This document shows, piece by piece, positions 25,538 to 35,145 of a DNA stretch of 64,000 bases. Each line of letters starts with the position of its first letter. The stretch's first letter is position 1. Position numbers and translations under genes: made by a program. The stretch lies in the NCBI RefSeq assembly GCF_009857885.1, contig NZ_WWER01000006.1, positions 124,001 to 188,000 of the forward strand. Direction: 5' to 3'. The notes beneath the pieces were generated by a model. That model had not been told where the DNA came from, searched no databases, and saw only the letters and a list, made by a program, of their open reading frames with translations. This stretch comes from Pusillimonas sp. TS35 (GTDB taxonomy: Bacteria; Pseudomonadota; Gammaproteobacteria; Burkholderiales; Burkholderiaceae_B).

Positions 25538-26611
25538 ATGTACAGCGCCAACATTGCCTCTGGCATCCCTCGCTCAACCCGTATTACATCGGCCGGCGCC
25601 GCCCGCCCGGCTCGGGTTGTTTGTTACGCCGCGCTGGCACTGGCCGCGTTGTTGGCCGGGTGTGACGGCGGTGCGGATGTGGGGACGGAAGGCAGGGCAT
25701 CCATGCCGCGGCCCAAAGCCGTGCCGGCAACCACGATTCGTGCGGACGCCTCTGCTGGCGGCGCTGTGCCGATGGCGAGCGTCCAGCCTGCCGCGCCGCA
25801 AGCCGTGGCTGCCACGCCCATTATCGTGGATGGCCTTGAGTTCGTTGTACTGCCGCCCGCCGAGGTTTTCTATTACCCACCTGGCGAGTATCTCGAGGAC
25901 GGTTATCCTGTGAACCCGCCGCAGTACGTGGCCACCTTCGAGCGCGACGTGAAAATCGCCCGCCGCCAGGTCAGCCAGGCTGAATATGCGGCCTGCGTGC
26001 GTGCCGGCGCCTGCAAGCCGCTCGACCGCGCCTTCCGCGAAAACACCGCGCCCGACCTACCCGCCATAGGCATCAGTTGGCGCGATGCCACGGCGTATGC
26101 GCAGTGGTTGTCGCAAAAGACAGGCCACCACTTCCGGCTTCCGGTATATGAAGAGTGGGTCTACGCGGCCGGCTCCGCCTACAAGGAAGACGTGCTGCTG
26201 GGTAACTTTAACCCAGCCGACCCCGCACAGCGCTGGTTGGCCGAATACACGCTGGAAACCCAGCGCAAGACGTCTGTGGATCCGGCCGTTCGGCCTTTCG
26301 GCAGCTTTGGCGAAAACGACCGAGGCCTATTGGATATGGCCGGCAATGTGTGGGATTGGACCGATACCTGCCACACCCGCCGTAAAATCGGCGGCGATGG
26401 GCTGCTTGACGCGACCGGCGACAATTGCGGTATCCGCGTGACGGCCGGCCCGCACCGCAGCTATATCACCGACTTCATTCGCGACCCTAAATCGGGGGCT
26501 TGCTCGGTGGGTGTGCCGCCCAGCAACCTGGGCTTCAGGCTGGTGCTCGATGAGTCGGCGCCCGTGCAGAGTACCGGCCCCAGCCTGCGCGAGCGCTTGG
26601 GCCTTGGTTGA
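25538..26611 (+). CDS. nirV: NirV-like formylglycine-generating-enzyme (SUMF1)-fold lipoprotein
   Basis: A 357-residue secreted lipoprotein. A lipobox (ALLAGC) ends the signal peptide near residue 43, a linker rich in Ala and Pro follows, then an FGE-sulfatase fold. Characteristic segments are ARRQVSQAEYAACVRAGAC, GISWRDATAYAQWLSQKTG, FRLPVYEEWVYAAGS, GLLDMAGNVWDWTDTC and NLGFRLVLD. In denitrifiers NirV-type proteins accompany copper nitrite reductase, and nirK lies 1 kb away, which supports the name. NirV's biochemical role is unknown. The regulator gene between it and nirK is on the other strand. Confidence 0.75.
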   Translation: MYSANIASGIPRSTRITSAGAARPARVVCYAALALAALLAGCDGGADVGTEGRASMPRPKAVPATTIRADASAGGAVPMASVQPAAPQAVAATPIIVDGLEFVVLPPAEVFYYPPGEYLEDGYPVNPPQYVATFERDVKIARRQVSQAEYAACVRAGACKPLDRAFRENTAPDLPAIGISWRDATAYAQWLSQKTGHHFRLPVYEEWVYAAGSAYKEDVLLGNFNPADPAQRWLAEYTLETQRKTSVDPAVRPFGSFGENDRGLLDMAGNVWDWTDTCHTRRKIGGDGLLDATGDNCGIRVTAGPHRSYITDFIRDPKSGACSVGVPPSNLGFRLVLDESAPVQSTGPSLRERLGLG

Positions 26612-26634
26612 TACGGGGGCGTGGCCCTGTGCGC

Positions 26635-27372
26635 TCAGCCTTGCGGCGGCGCCTCGGGCGAGGCCGCGCGAGCCGGGTGGCCGCCTTCGGCAGTACGGAT
26701 GAGTTCGTCCATATTGAGTACCACAATGCGCTTGCGCCCCGAGCTTACGATACCGCGGTCTTTCCAGGCGCTCAGCAGGCGACTGACGGTATGCAGCGTT
26801 GTGCCCGTCAGTTCGGCGATATCCTGTCGCGTAATCGGAAACTCGATCTCGATGCCTTCGTCTGTTTGTTCGCCCGACTCATCCACCAGGCGCAAAATGG
26901 CCCTGGCGACCCGCTGTTCGACTTCTTCTGTGGACAGCGCGCGGATACGAGAGTGGGCATCCTGCAGCCGCTGCCCCACTGTTTGAAAGGCAAACGACGC
27001 AAATTGCGGGTTGCCCGCAAGCAGGCGATCCCAGTCGGAATCGGGCCAGGACAGCAGGAGGCTTTCCTGGACGCCGATGGTGGTGGCGGGGTAGTGGGCG
27101 CGGCGCATGGCGTGCGCAATACCGAACACATCGCCCGGGTTGACATAGCGCACCACCACTTGCTCGCCGTCGGGCGTGATCTGCACGACTTTCAGGTGGC
27201 CTGTCAGCAATACAAAAAAACGCGCGGCAGGATCGCCCTGTTTGAACACGGTTTCGCCCTCGGCGATACGGTGTGTCTGGGCGTTCTGGAGCATGGCATC
27301 CAGGCTTTCATTGGGCAACGCCCGGAAGAGATCCAGGTTCCGGATAAGAGAACGGCTGAGCTCGATGGGCAT
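26635..27372 (-). CDS. nnrR: Crp/Fnr-family regulator, NnrR/Dnr type
   Basis: A 245-residue regulator with an N-terminal cyclic-nucleotide-binding-like sensor domain (GETVFKQGDPAARFFVLLTG, YVNPGDVFGIAHAMRR) and a C-terminal winged helix (ITRQDIAELTGTTLHTVSRL). It lacks the N-terminal cysteine cluster of oxygen-sensing FNR, so a heme- or NO-responsive Dnr/NnrR-type regulator is the best fit. It is divergent from nirK, whose promoter carries a symmetric TTGCG-N4-CGCAA site. The nirK-nirV context supports control of nitrite reduction by NO. Confidence 0.8.
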   Translation of the reverse strand: MPIELSRSLIRNLDLFRALPNESLDAMLQNAQTHRIAEGETVFKQGDPAARFFVLLTGHLKVVQITPDGEQVVVRYVNPGDVFGIAHAMRRAHYPATTIGVQESLLLSWPDSDWDRLLAGNPQFASFAFQTVGQRLQDAHSRIRALSTEEVEQRVARAILRLVDESGEQTDEGIEIEFPITRQDIAELTGTTLHTVSRLLSAWKDRGIVSSGRKRIVVLNMDELIRTAEGGHPARAASPEAPPQG

Positions 27373-27559
27373 GGTCTAAAAAATTACCTGTGGAATCAAG
27401 CAGATTCTAGCATCTGGCCCCGGCACGCAACAGCCGGATGTCTTTGGGTTTGAGGTGGGCTAAAGGTTCATGTGCCAACCTTATGCGCACCAACCTTATA
27501 GCTCACGATCTTGGAATGTTGCAAATTTCAGGGAAAACCCGAATTTTCGTGTCGGGAAT

Positions 27560-27573
27560 TTGCGCTTACGCAA
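27560..27573 (+). promoter_or_regulatory. NnrR/FNR-type box in the nirK promoter
   Basis: TTGCGCTTACGCAA is a perfect 5-bp inverted repeat with a 4-bp spacer, the architecture of NnrR/Dnr/FNR sites. CACAAT at 27596-27601 fits a -10 element; a start about 27608 would place the box centre at -41.5, the standard class II activator position, leaving a 41-nt leader to the nirK ATG. Confidence 0.8.
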
Positions 27574-27648
27574 AGAAGGATGTCGCCCCCTCTCTCACAA
27601 TGGAACCGTCAAATCCATGACGAATTCCTTGAGAGAAGGGAGATTAGA

Positions 27649-29073
27649 ATGAAAGCGTTCCGTACAACCCTGTTTGCAGCGCTGGCTGTCACTTTTATGG
27701 CAGGGGGCGCCGTCCGTGCAGATACGGCCGACAAACTGGAACACGTCAAAGTCGATCTCGTGGCGCCCCCGATGGTGCACAAACATGAGCAGAAAGCGAC
27801 GTCGGGCCCGAAGGTCGTGCAGTTCACGATGACGATCGAAGAAAAGAAAGTAGTGATCGACGATAAAGGCACGACGCTGCAGGCCATGACCTTCAATGGC
27901 TCCATGCCCGGCCCTACTATGGTGGTGCATGAGGGCGACTATGTTGAGCTGACCCTGATCAATCCGTCGAGCAACAAGATGCCGCACAACATTGATTTCC
28001 ACGCGGCCACTGGCGCGCTGGGCGGCGCTAAGCTCACCGAAGTGAACCCTGGCGAGCAGGTTGTGCTGCGCTTCAAGGCTGACCGCACTGGCGCTTTCGT
28101 GTACCACTGCGCGCCTGAAGGCATGGTGCCTTGGCACGTTGTCTCGGGCATGAGTGGCACGCTGATGGTACTGCCCCGCGAAGGCCTGAGCGACGGCAAT
28201 GGCAAGCAAATCAAGTACGACCGCATCTATACGATCGGTGAGTTCGACCTCTACGTCCCCAAAGATGAAGAAGGTAACTATAAAGACTACGCCACGGCGG
28301 CCGACAGCTTCAACGACACCATGGAAGTCATGCGGGGCCTGATCCCGTCGCACATTGTGTTCAATGGCAAAGTGGGCGCGCTGACAGGCGAGGGTGCCCT
28401 GAAAGCCAAGGTTGGTGAAACGGTGCTGTTCGTACACTCGGTGGCCAACCGCGATACCCGGCCTCACTTGATCGGCGGCCACGGCGACTACGTTTGGGCA
28501 ACCGGCAAGTTCATCAACAAACCCGAGCGCAACCTGGAAACCTGGTTCATTCCCGGTGGTACCGCGGGTGTGATGGCCTACACCTTCAAACAGCCCGGTG
28601 TGTACGCCTACGTTAACCACAACCTGATCGAAGCCTTCGAGAAAGGCGCCGCAGGCCACGTCGTGGTGGAGGGCGAATGGAACAATGATCTGATGAAGCA
28701 GATCAAAGCCCCCGCCGCCATCCCGGGTGAAAAGCCGGCCGCCAAGCCCGCTGCCGCGGCGCCTGCCGCCCCGGCCAAGATCGCCGCTGCGCCCGTCGCC
28801 AAGAAGGTCGCAGCAGCCGCGGGTGGCTCGACACACGCTGCCGGTGAAAAGCTGTACAAGTCGGCATGTGTGGCCTGCCACAGCACTGGCGCCGCTAATG
28901 CGCCCAAGCTGGGCGACAAGAACGCCTGGGCACCACGGCTCGCGGCAGGTGAAGATGCGGTCATGAACGTCGCCTTCAAAGGCAAGGGCGCAATGCCTGC
29001 GCGGGGCGCTTCTTCGGCCGACGACGATACGCTGCGTGCTGCGGTTCGGTACATGATCAGCACCGTGAAGTAA
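27649..29073 (+). CDS. nirK: Copper nitrite reductase with fused C-terminal cytochrome c domain
   Basis: A 474-residue periplasmic enzyme reducing nitrite to NO. A Sec signal occupies residues 1-24 and two cupredoxin domains follow. Type 1 copper ligands are H113, C154, H163 and M168 ([23 protein letters not shown]). Catalytic D116 and type 2 ligands H118, H153 and H324 (YVNHN) are present, as is the catalytic His in PHLIGGHG. An Ala/Pro/Lys linker (360-392) leads to a class I cytochrome c domain with CVACH at 407-411 and axial M449. Length exceeds two-domain NirK (about 360 residues) by this domain, as in Ralstonia-type three-domain NirK. AGAAGGGAGA precedes the ATG. Confidence 0.95.
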   Translation: MKAFRTTLFAALAVTFMAGGAVRADTADKLEHVKVDLVAPPMVHKHEQKATSGPKVVQFTMTIEEKKVVIDDKGTTLQAMTFNGSMPGPTMVVHEGDYVELTLINPSSNKMPHNIDFHAATGALGGAKLTEVNPGEQVVLRFKADRTGAFVYHCAPEGMVPWHVVSGMSGTLMVLPREGLSDGNGKQIKYDRIYTIGEFDLYVPKDEEGNYKDYATAADSFNDTMEVMRGLIPSHIVFNGKVGALTGEGALKAKVGETVLFVHSVANRDTRPHLIGGHGDYVWATGKFINKPERNLETWFIPGGTAGVMAYTFKQPGVYAYVNHNLIEAFEKGAAGHVVVEGEWNNDLMKQIKAPAAIPGEKPAAKPAAAAPAAPAKIAAAPVAKKVAAAAGGSTHAAGEKLYKSACVACHSTGAANAPKLGDKNAWAPRLAAGEDAVMNVAFKGKGAMPARGASSADDDTLRAAVRYMISTVK

Positions 29074-29174
29074 GCCGAAAAGCGTAGTATCGGCGGTGTG
29101 CCAGTAGCCAGGAAGGGACACGAAAATCATCGGGAAAACACCGATCATGTAATGCAACAGCTCTGGCTACACTC

Positions 29175-29205
29175 GCTCCATGCCCCAGGCATGGAGCTTT
29201 TTTTT
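29175..29205 (+). terminator. Rho-independent terminator of nirK
   Basis: A perfect 10-bp stem (GCTCCATGCC with its complement, 3-nt loop) followed by eight T. It lies 101 bp past the nirK stop and separates it from the ABC importer operon. Confidence 0.95.
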
Positions 29206-29328
29206 GTCCGGGCGGGCCTCATCGGTTATTCCCTTCCGCCTCAGGATCAGTCTTTATGTGCCCATCAGGCACAACGAAGTACGGCAGCGCATTCCTCCAA
29301 CGCACACTCACAAGCAAAGGAAGGCAGC

Positions 29329-30918
29329 ATGACGATCAAGCTCATACGCGGCACCCTGATGGCAACGGCCCTGGCGGCCGCCGGCCTTGTCTGCAGCGGT
29401 ATCGCGCAGGCGCGCGACCTCACCATCGCCCTGCGCTCGGAGCCCAGCTCCATGGATCCGCAGTTTCATTCGCTGACGCCCAATACGCAGTTGTCCGAAA
29501 CCATGTTCGACCCGCTGGTGCGTACCGACAAGAACGCCAAGCCGGTGGCCTGCCTTGCTGAATCATGGACGGTGGACGGCAACGTCTGGACATTCAAGCT
29601 ACGAAAGGATGTCAAGTTCTCGGACGGCACGCCGCTTACCGCTGAAGACGTATTGTTCACGTATGATCGTGTGCCCAAGGTACCCAATAGCCCTTCATCG
29701 TATGCGCTCTATCTCAGTACGGTGGAAAAGGTCGAAGCGCCCGATCCGCACACCGTGAAGATCACCACCAAAGGGCCTTCGCCGGTGTTGCTTGCCAATC
29801 TGTCGCTGGTGCCTATCATGTCGAAGAAAGCCGCATCCGGCCCTGCGCCGGAAGGCAAGACGACGGTCGAGCTTAATCGCGGCGATGGCCTGGTGGGCAC
29901 GGGGCCTTATAAATTCGTTTCATGGAAGCGAGGCGCCGAGATTGTGCTGGACCGCAACCCCTATTATTGGGGCGACAAGCCCGCCTGGGACAAAGTCACC
30001 TATCGGCCTATCACCAATTCCGCGGCCCGTGTGGCTGCATTGCTGGCGGGCGATGTAGACGTCATCGAAGATCCACCCACCGATGACCTCTCGCGGCTGA
30101 AACAGGACAAGAATCTATACGTGCAGGAAACGCCATCGGTGCGTGTGATTTATATCGCGCTTAACCAGGGCAATGAGCCGCCACCGGGCATGGAGGGCAC
30201 TAATGGTAAAAACCCCATGACTGACAAGCGTGTGCGCGAGGCGTTGTCGTTGGCCATCGACCGCAAGGCGATTGTCGAGCGCATCATGAACGGGGTAGGC
30301 CAGCCGGCGGGCAATTTGCTTCCTTACCCCGCTTTCGGCACGTCCAAGGAGCACGAAAACGCGCCCGCGGCGGATACGGCCAAGGCCAAGAAGCTGCTTG
30401 CCGATGCAGGGTATCCCAACGGATTCACGCTGTCGCTCGGTTCGCCGGATGGCCGCTATACCAACGACAAGCGCATCGCCCAAGCGGTGGCGGCGATGTG
30501 GGCCCGTATCGGCGTGAAGACTAATGTCGAAACTATGGCGCCGCCGGTGTTCTTCAAGCAGCGCAATGCTTTTGCGTTTAGCACATACCTGGCGGGCTGG
30601 TCGGCCTCGTCGGGTGAAATGCTCAACCCGCTGACATCGCTTGTGGTCACCAAAACACCTGCCGAGGGGCTGGGCACCACCAACTGGAGCAAGTATTCCA
30701 ATCCCGAAATGGACAAGCTTACGCTGGAGGCATCTCGAACACTGGATGACAACAAGCGTTCAGCACTGCTGCAGAAGGCGGGCAATATGGTGATGGACGA
30801 CTATGGCATCCTGCCGCTGCAGTTCGAGCTGTCCGTCTGGGCCATGAAAAAGGATATCCGTTATGAAGGCCGGGTAGACCAGATGACGCTGGCCCAGGAT
30901 ATGACGTTGGTGAAGTAG
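29329..30918 (+). CDS. Peptide/amide ABC transporter substrate-binding protein (SBP family 5)
   Basis: A 529-residue periplasmic binding protein of the DppA/OppA cluster. It has a Sec signal (residues 1-28, ending IAQA). Family features are LTIALRSEPSSMDPQFHSLT at the mature start, VWTFKLRKDVKFSDGTPLTA, GTGPYKFVSWKRGAEIVLDR and VREALSLAIDRKAIVERIM. AAGGAAGG before the ATG at 29329 sets the start. It heads a five-gene importer plus an N-formylglutamate amidohydrolase, so the ligand is probably a short peptide or an N-acylated amino acid. Confidence 0.9.
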   Translation: MTIKLIRGTLMATALAAAGLVCSGIAQARDLTIALRSEPSSMDPQFHSLTPNTQLSETMFDPLVRTDKNAKPVACLAESWTVDGNVWTFKLRKDVKFSDGTPLTAEDVLFTYDRVPKVPNSPSSYALYLSTVEKVEAPDPHTVKITTKGPSPVLLANLSLVPIMSKKAASGPAPEGKTTVELNRGDGLVGTGPYKFVSWKRGAEIVLDRNPYYWGDKPAWDKVTYRPITNSAARVAALLAGDVDVIEDPPTDDLSRLKQDKNLYVQETPSVRVIYIALNQGNEPPPGMEGTNGKNPMTDKRVREALSLAIDRKAIVERIMNGVGQPAGNLLPYPAFGTSKEHENAPAADTAKAKKLLADAGYPNGFTLSLGSPDGRYTNDKRIAQAVAAMWARIGVKTNVETMAPPVFFKQRNAFAFSTYLAGWSASSGEMLNPLTSLVVTKTPAEGLGTTNWSKYSNPEMDKLTLEASRTLDDNKRSALLQKAGNMVMDDYGILPLQFELSVWAMKKDIRYEGRVDQMTLAQDMTLVK

Positions 30919-30933
30919 CGGAGCGCGCGGCCT

Positions 30934-31905
30934 GTGCTCTCCACGATTGTCCGGCGCCTGCTGCAGACGATACTTGTCGTGCTGGTGATGTCGGCGCTGG
31001 TGTTTGCCGGCTTGTATGTGATCGGCGACCCGGTGCTGATGCTCGCCAGCCCCGAGGCGACAGACGCCGAGCGCGAGGCGATCCGGCAATCGTTGGGGTT
31101 GAACCTGCCGCTGTGGCAACAGTACGGCATTTTCCTGGGCAAGGCGGTGCGCCTCGATTTCGGCAACAGCTTCCTGAATGGCGAGTCCGCTATGCGGCTG
31201 ATCCTGGAGCGCATGCCCGCCACGCTTGAGCTGGCCACGCTTGCCATGCTGCTGTCGCTGCTGATCGGCGTGCCCCTGGGCATCTACGCCGGCCTGAGGC
31301 CTCGCAGCGTGGCCGCGCGCGGCATCATGACCGGGTCGGTGCTGGGGTTCTCGCTGCCCAACTTCTGGGTCGGGCTGATGCTCATCATGCTGTTTGCCGT
31401 CATGCTGGGCTGGCTGCCGGCGGGCGGGCGCGGGCCGGTAGAGCAGTTTGGCCCGATTGAACTGAGCGTTTTCAGTTGGGAGGGCCTCCAGAATTTGATC
31501 CTGCCCGCGAGCACCATCGCGGTGGCCAAGTGCGCGCTCATCATCCGCGTCACGCGTGCGGCGGCGCGCGAATGTCTGCCGCAGGATTACATCAAGTTCG
31601 CCCGCGCCAAAGGTCTGCGTGAGCGGCGTGTACTGGGTGTGCATCTGCTCAAGAACATCATGATTCCCATTGTGACGATAGGCGGGCTGGAGTACGGCCA
31701 GGTCTTCGCGTTTGCAGTGGTGACGGAAACGATTTTTTCCTGGCCCGGTATGGGCAAGCTGCTGATCGATTCGATCATCACGCTCGACCGGCCGGTGGTG
31801 GTCGCTTATTTGATGTTGACGGTTGTGTTCCTGGCGTTTCTCAATCTTGCCGTCGATATCGCATACACCATTCTGGATCCGCGCGTGCGGCTGGGAGGCG
31901 GGTGA
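30934..31905 (+). CDS. ABC transporter permease (DppB-like)
   Basis: A 323-residue inner-membrane subunit with about six helices. It starts at GTG 30934 (LSTIVRRLLQTILVVLVMSA) and carries the DppB-type GLNLPLWQQYGIFLGKAVRLDFG and the coupling loop DYIKFARAKGLRERRVLGVH that contacts the ATPases. It lies 15 bp behind the binding-protein gene, and its stop overlaps the next start (TGATG). Confidence 0.9.
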   Translation: MLSTIVRRLLQTILVVLVMSALVFAGLYVIGDPVLMLASPEATDAEREAIRQSLGLNLPLWQQYGIFLGKAVRLDFGNSFLNGESAMRLILERMPATLELATLAMLLSLLIGVPLGIYAGLRPRSVAARGIMTGSVLGFSLPNFWVGLMLIMLFAVMLGWLPAGGRGPVEQFGPIELSVFSWEGLQNLILPASTIAVAKCALIIRVTRAAARECLPQDYIKFARAKGLRERRVLGVHLLKNIMIPIVTIGGLEYGQVFAFAVVTETIFSWPGMGKLLIDSIITLDRPVVVAYLMLTVVFLAFLNLAVDIAYTILDPRVRLGGG

Positions 31906-32816
31906 TGGCAGCGTTGAGCGAAGACACCCACGTGCCGCCCCACGAAAGCCAGTGGCGCGTGTTCATGGCGCAGTTCGCAGCCAGCAAGTTGGCCATGTTC
32001 GGGCTGGTGCTGTTGGTGGTGTTCATGGTGCTGGCGTTGTTTGCGCCCTGGATCGCGCCCCAGAACCCCTACGATATCGCTACCCTGGATATCTTCGATG
32101 CCAAGCAGCCGCCGGGCAGCACAAATATGGATGGGAGCCTGACTTACTGGCTGGGCACCGACGGTCAGGCGCGCGATGTGTTGTCGGCCATACTGTATGG
32201 CTTGCGTATCAGCATGATGGTGGGCCTGCTGTCAGTGTCCGCTGCCTTCGTCATTGGTGCCATTGCGGGCCTGGTGTCGGCCTATTTCGGCGGGCGCATC
32301 GATGCGGTCATTATGCGCATCGTCGATATCCAGCTTTCCTTTCCGTCCATACTGGTGGCGCTGGTGCTGCTATCCATACTCGGCAAGGGGGTGGACAAGG
32401 TGATTTACGCGCTGATCGCCGTGCAGTGGGCGTATTTTGCCCGCGCAGCGCGCGGGGCCGCCATTGTGGAGCGCAACCGCGAATATGTTGAGGCCGCCCG
32501 CTGCATGTCGCTGCCATGGCACCGCATTCTGTGGCGCCATGTGTTTCCCAATTGCGTACCGCCGTTGATGGTGATCGCCACCATTGACCTCGCCCATGCG
32601 ATTGCGCTCGAAGCGACCTTATCGTTTCTAGGTGTCGGTGTGCCGGTTACGCAGCCATCGCTCGGCATGCTGATTTCGAACGGCTTCGAGTTCATGATGT
32701 CGGGCGATTACTGGATATCCTTTTTTCCTGGCTTGGCGCTGGCGCTGGTGGTGATCGCTATCAACCTCGCGGGCGATCACCTGCGCGACATCCTGAACCC
32801 GCGCAACGAGGTATGA
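31905..32816 (+). CDS. ABC transporter permease (DppC-like)
   Basis: A 303-residue inner-membrane subunit with the DppC-type cytoplasmic N-terminus, a first helix FGLVLLVVFMVLALFAPWIA, the LGTDGQARDVLSAILYGLRI motif and the EAA-type loop REYVEAARCMSLPWHRILWR. GGAGG at 31894-31898 favours the ATG at 31905 over the GTG at 31902. Overlap with the preceding stop indicates coupled translation. Confidence 0.9.
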   Translation: MAALSEDTHVPPHESQWRVFMAQFAASKLAMFGLVLLVVFMVLALFAPWIAPQNPYDIATLDIFDAKQPPGSTNMDGSLTYWLGTDGQARDVLSAILYGLRISMMVGLLSVSAAFVIGAIAGLVSAYFGGRIDAVIMRIVDIQLSFPSILVALVLLSILGKGVDKVIYALIAVQWAYFARAARGAAIVERNREYVEAARCMSLPWHRILWRHVFPNCVPPLMVIATIDLAHAIALEATLSFLGVGVPVTQPSLGMLISNGFEFMMSGDYWISFFPGLALALVVIAINLAGDHLRDILNPRNEV

Positions 32817-32914
32817 GGCCATGGTGACCAACGCCCCTACAACGTTTATTGCCAACGCTCCGCTGCGTGCAGCGCCTCGTGTCGGGCGCGGTGGCGACGC
32901 GGCGGAGGCCAGGC

Positions 32915-34015
32915 ATGGCGGCTGACCTTCTGCTCGACGTTCGAGGCCTGAAGACCTGGTTCCATACGCGCGATGGTGTGGTCAAGGCTGTCGATGGCGT
33001 CGATCTGCAACTACGGCAGGGGGAGATATTGGGGCTGGTGGGCGAGTCGGGCTCCGGCAAGAGCATTACGGGCTTTTCGCTCATGCGGCTGGTTGATGCC
33101 CCTGGCCGCATCGAGGCGGCGCACATGCGTTTCAACGGCCATGATCTGCTCACACTGTCGGACGAACAGTACCGGCGGTTGCGCGGTGAAGAGATCGCGA
33201 TGATTTTCCAGGATCCGATGATGACTCTGAACCCGACGCTGCGCGTGGACACGCAGATGATCGAGGCAGTGCGCGCGCATCATCGTGTATCGACCAAGGC
33301 GGCGCGGGCGCGTGCGGTCGAGGTGCTGGGCATGGTGGGCATCCCGTCGCCGGCGGAACGGCTATTGGTGTACCCGCACCATTTGTCGGGTGGCATGCGG
33401 CAGCGCGTGGCCATTGCAATTGCGCTGCTGAATCAGCCGCGGCTGATCATTGCCGACGAGCCCACCACTGCGCTGGATGTGACAATACAGGGCCAGATCC
33501 TGTACGAGGTGCAAAAGCTGTGCCGCGAGTCGGGTACGGCCCTGATCTGGATCACGCACGATCTTGCCATTGTATCGGGGCTGGCCGACAGGCTGGCAGT
33601 AATGTATGCCGGGCGTATTGTCGAAACAGGCCTCACCGCTGAGATCGTTGGGGCGGCGCGCCATCCCTATACCCATGGTTTGATCGCCTCGATTCCCTCG
33701 ATCGAGACGCGTGGTCGTCCGCTGTTTCAGATCCCTGGCGCCACGCCGTCACTGCTGAACCTGCCGGCAGGCTGTCCGTTTCGCGCGCGATGTTATCGGG
33801 CGACGCCGCAGTGCGAGCAAACGCCGCAATTGACGCTGACCGCCAGCGATGTCTTAACCGACAGTGGGCGCGACACGGCTGCGGTGGTACGAGGGACGGG
33901 AGGACATGTCGCCACTGTTTTGCCGCGAGAGGCGAATCACGATAGTGGGCTGCAGGCCAGGGCGAAGCGGGATGGTCATTGGGTGCGCTGCTGGCACGAA
34001 GGGGTAAGGCAATGA
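32915..34015 (+). CDS. ABC transporter ATP-binding protein (DppD-like)
   Basis: A 366-residue ATPase with Walker A GESGSGKS, signature LSGGMRQRVAIA and Walker B LIIADEPTTALD. The oligopeptide-type C-terminal zinc/iron-like cysteine segment PAGCPFRARCYRATPQCEQ follows. The C-terminus runs about 50 residues past this segment. GGAGG before ATG 32915 sets the start; an upstream ATG at 32849 adds an unconserved stretch. Its stop overlaps the next gene by 4 bp. Confidence 0.9.
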   Translation: MAADLLLDVRGLKTWFHTRDGVVKAVDGVDLQLRQGEILGLVGESGSGKSITGFSLMRLVDAPGRIEAAHMRFNGHDLLTLSDEQYRRLRGEEIAMIFQDPMMTLNPTLRVDTQMIEAVRAHHRVSTKAARARAVEVLGMVGIPSPAERLLVYPHHLSGGMRQRVAIAIALLNQPRLIIADEPTTALDVTIQGQILYEVQKLCRESGTALIWITHDLAIVSGLADRLAVMYAGRIVETGLTAEIVGAARHPYTHGLIASIPSIETRGRPLFQIPGATPSLLNLPAGCPFRARCYRATPQCEQTPQLTLTASDVLTDSGRDTAAVVRGTGGHVATVLPREANHDSGLQARAKRDGHWVRCWHEGVRQ

Positions 34016-35145
34016 GTCATGCTGTGTCGAACCGCGTTGTGTCGGTGGGCACCGACACGGGCGAATCAACGATCACGCCCATCCTGAGCCTGCACGATGT
34101 GCGTCGCGATTATGAGCAGCCAGCCGACCTTGTCGCCCGGGTGGGTCGCATCTTGCACGGGGGCGGCGAAGCGCCGGTGGTGCGCGCGGTGGCAGGTGTG
34201 GATTTAGCGATCATGTCGGGCGAAGTGATTGGCATCGTGGGTGAGTCGGGATGCGGGAAATCCACGTTGGGCCGAATGCTCAGTGGCATTTTGCCGCCCA
34301 CTGGCGGCGAGATCCGCTACAAGGGAACACCGCTGCCCGCGATGACCAACGCCGAGCGGCGGCGCTACGAACTGGATGTGCAGATGATCTTCCAGGATCC
34401 GTATTCATCGCTGAACCCCCGCATGCGGGTCATCGATATCATCGGCGAAGCGCCGGTCGTACACCGCATCGTGCCGCGTCGCGAGAAGGAGGCTTATGTA
34501 GCGCAGTTGATGCGCAAGGTAGGCCTGGACCCCGCCTATCGCTTCCGCTACCCGCATCAGTTTTCGGGCGGCCAGCGCCAGCGCATTGGCGTGGCGCGCG
34601 CCTTGGCGCTGAACCCGTCGGTGATTGTGTGCGATGAGGCGGTGGCTGCGCTGGATGTGTCCATCCAGGCCCAGGTGCTTAACTTGTTCATGTCACTGCG
34701 CGAAGAATACACGCTGGCTTACTTCTTCATCAGCCACAATCTGGGGGTCGTCAGCCATATCTCCGATCGTGTCGCTATCATGTATTTGGGGCGCATCGTT
34801 GAAATGGCCGATACCAGCACCATTTTCAACGCCGCGCACCACCCGTATACCCACGCGCTTCTCAAGGAGCTGCCTTCGTTGCGTACCGACAGGCGCCGAT
34901 TCGACCCCATCAAGGGCGAATTGCCCTCGCCGCTGCACCCGCCGCCGGGCTGTCCGTTTCATCCACGCTGCCCGCATGCCATGCCGCGCTGCAAGGTGGA
35001 ACGCCCCTTGCTGCGCGAAATTGGCGGCCCGTCGAGTCATGTCAGCGCCTGCCATTTGGATGACCGTGTTGTTTCATTGGATGCATTGGCCCAGGCCGGC
35101 GGCAAAGCAGCTTCCGCTGGCTACTTCGACGAGGTTCCATCATGA
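34012..35145 (+). CDS. ABC transporter ATP-binding protein (DppF-like)
   Basis: A 377-residue second ATPase of the importer. It has Walker A GESGCGKST, signature FSGGQRQRIGVARAL, Walker B VIVCDEAVAALDVS, where Ala-Val-Ala replaces the more common Pro-Thr-Ser, and a C-terminal PPGCPFHPRCPHAMPRC cysteine segment. An N-terminal extension of about 20 residues precedes the ATPase core. The start overlaps the preceding stop (ATGA) and the stop overlaps the amidohydrolase start (ATGA). Confidence 0.9.
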   Translation: MSHAVSNRVVSVGTDTGESTITPILSLHDVRRDYEQPADLVARVGRILHGGGEAPVVRAVAGVDLAIMSGEVIGIVGESGCGKSTLGRMLSGILPPTGGEIRYKGTPLPAMTNAERRRYELDVQMIFQDPYSSLNPRMRVIDIIGEAPVVHRIVPRREKEAYVAQLMRKVGLDPAYRFRYPHQFSGGQRQRIGVARALALNPSVIVCDEAVAALDVSIQAQVLNLFMSLREEYTLAYFFISHNLGVVSHISDRVAIMYLGRIVEMADTSTIFNAAHHPYTHALLKELPSLRTDRRRFDPIKGELPSPLHPPPGCPFHPRCPHAMPRCKVERPLLREIGGPSSHVSACHLDDRVVSLDALAQAGGKAASAGYFDEVPS

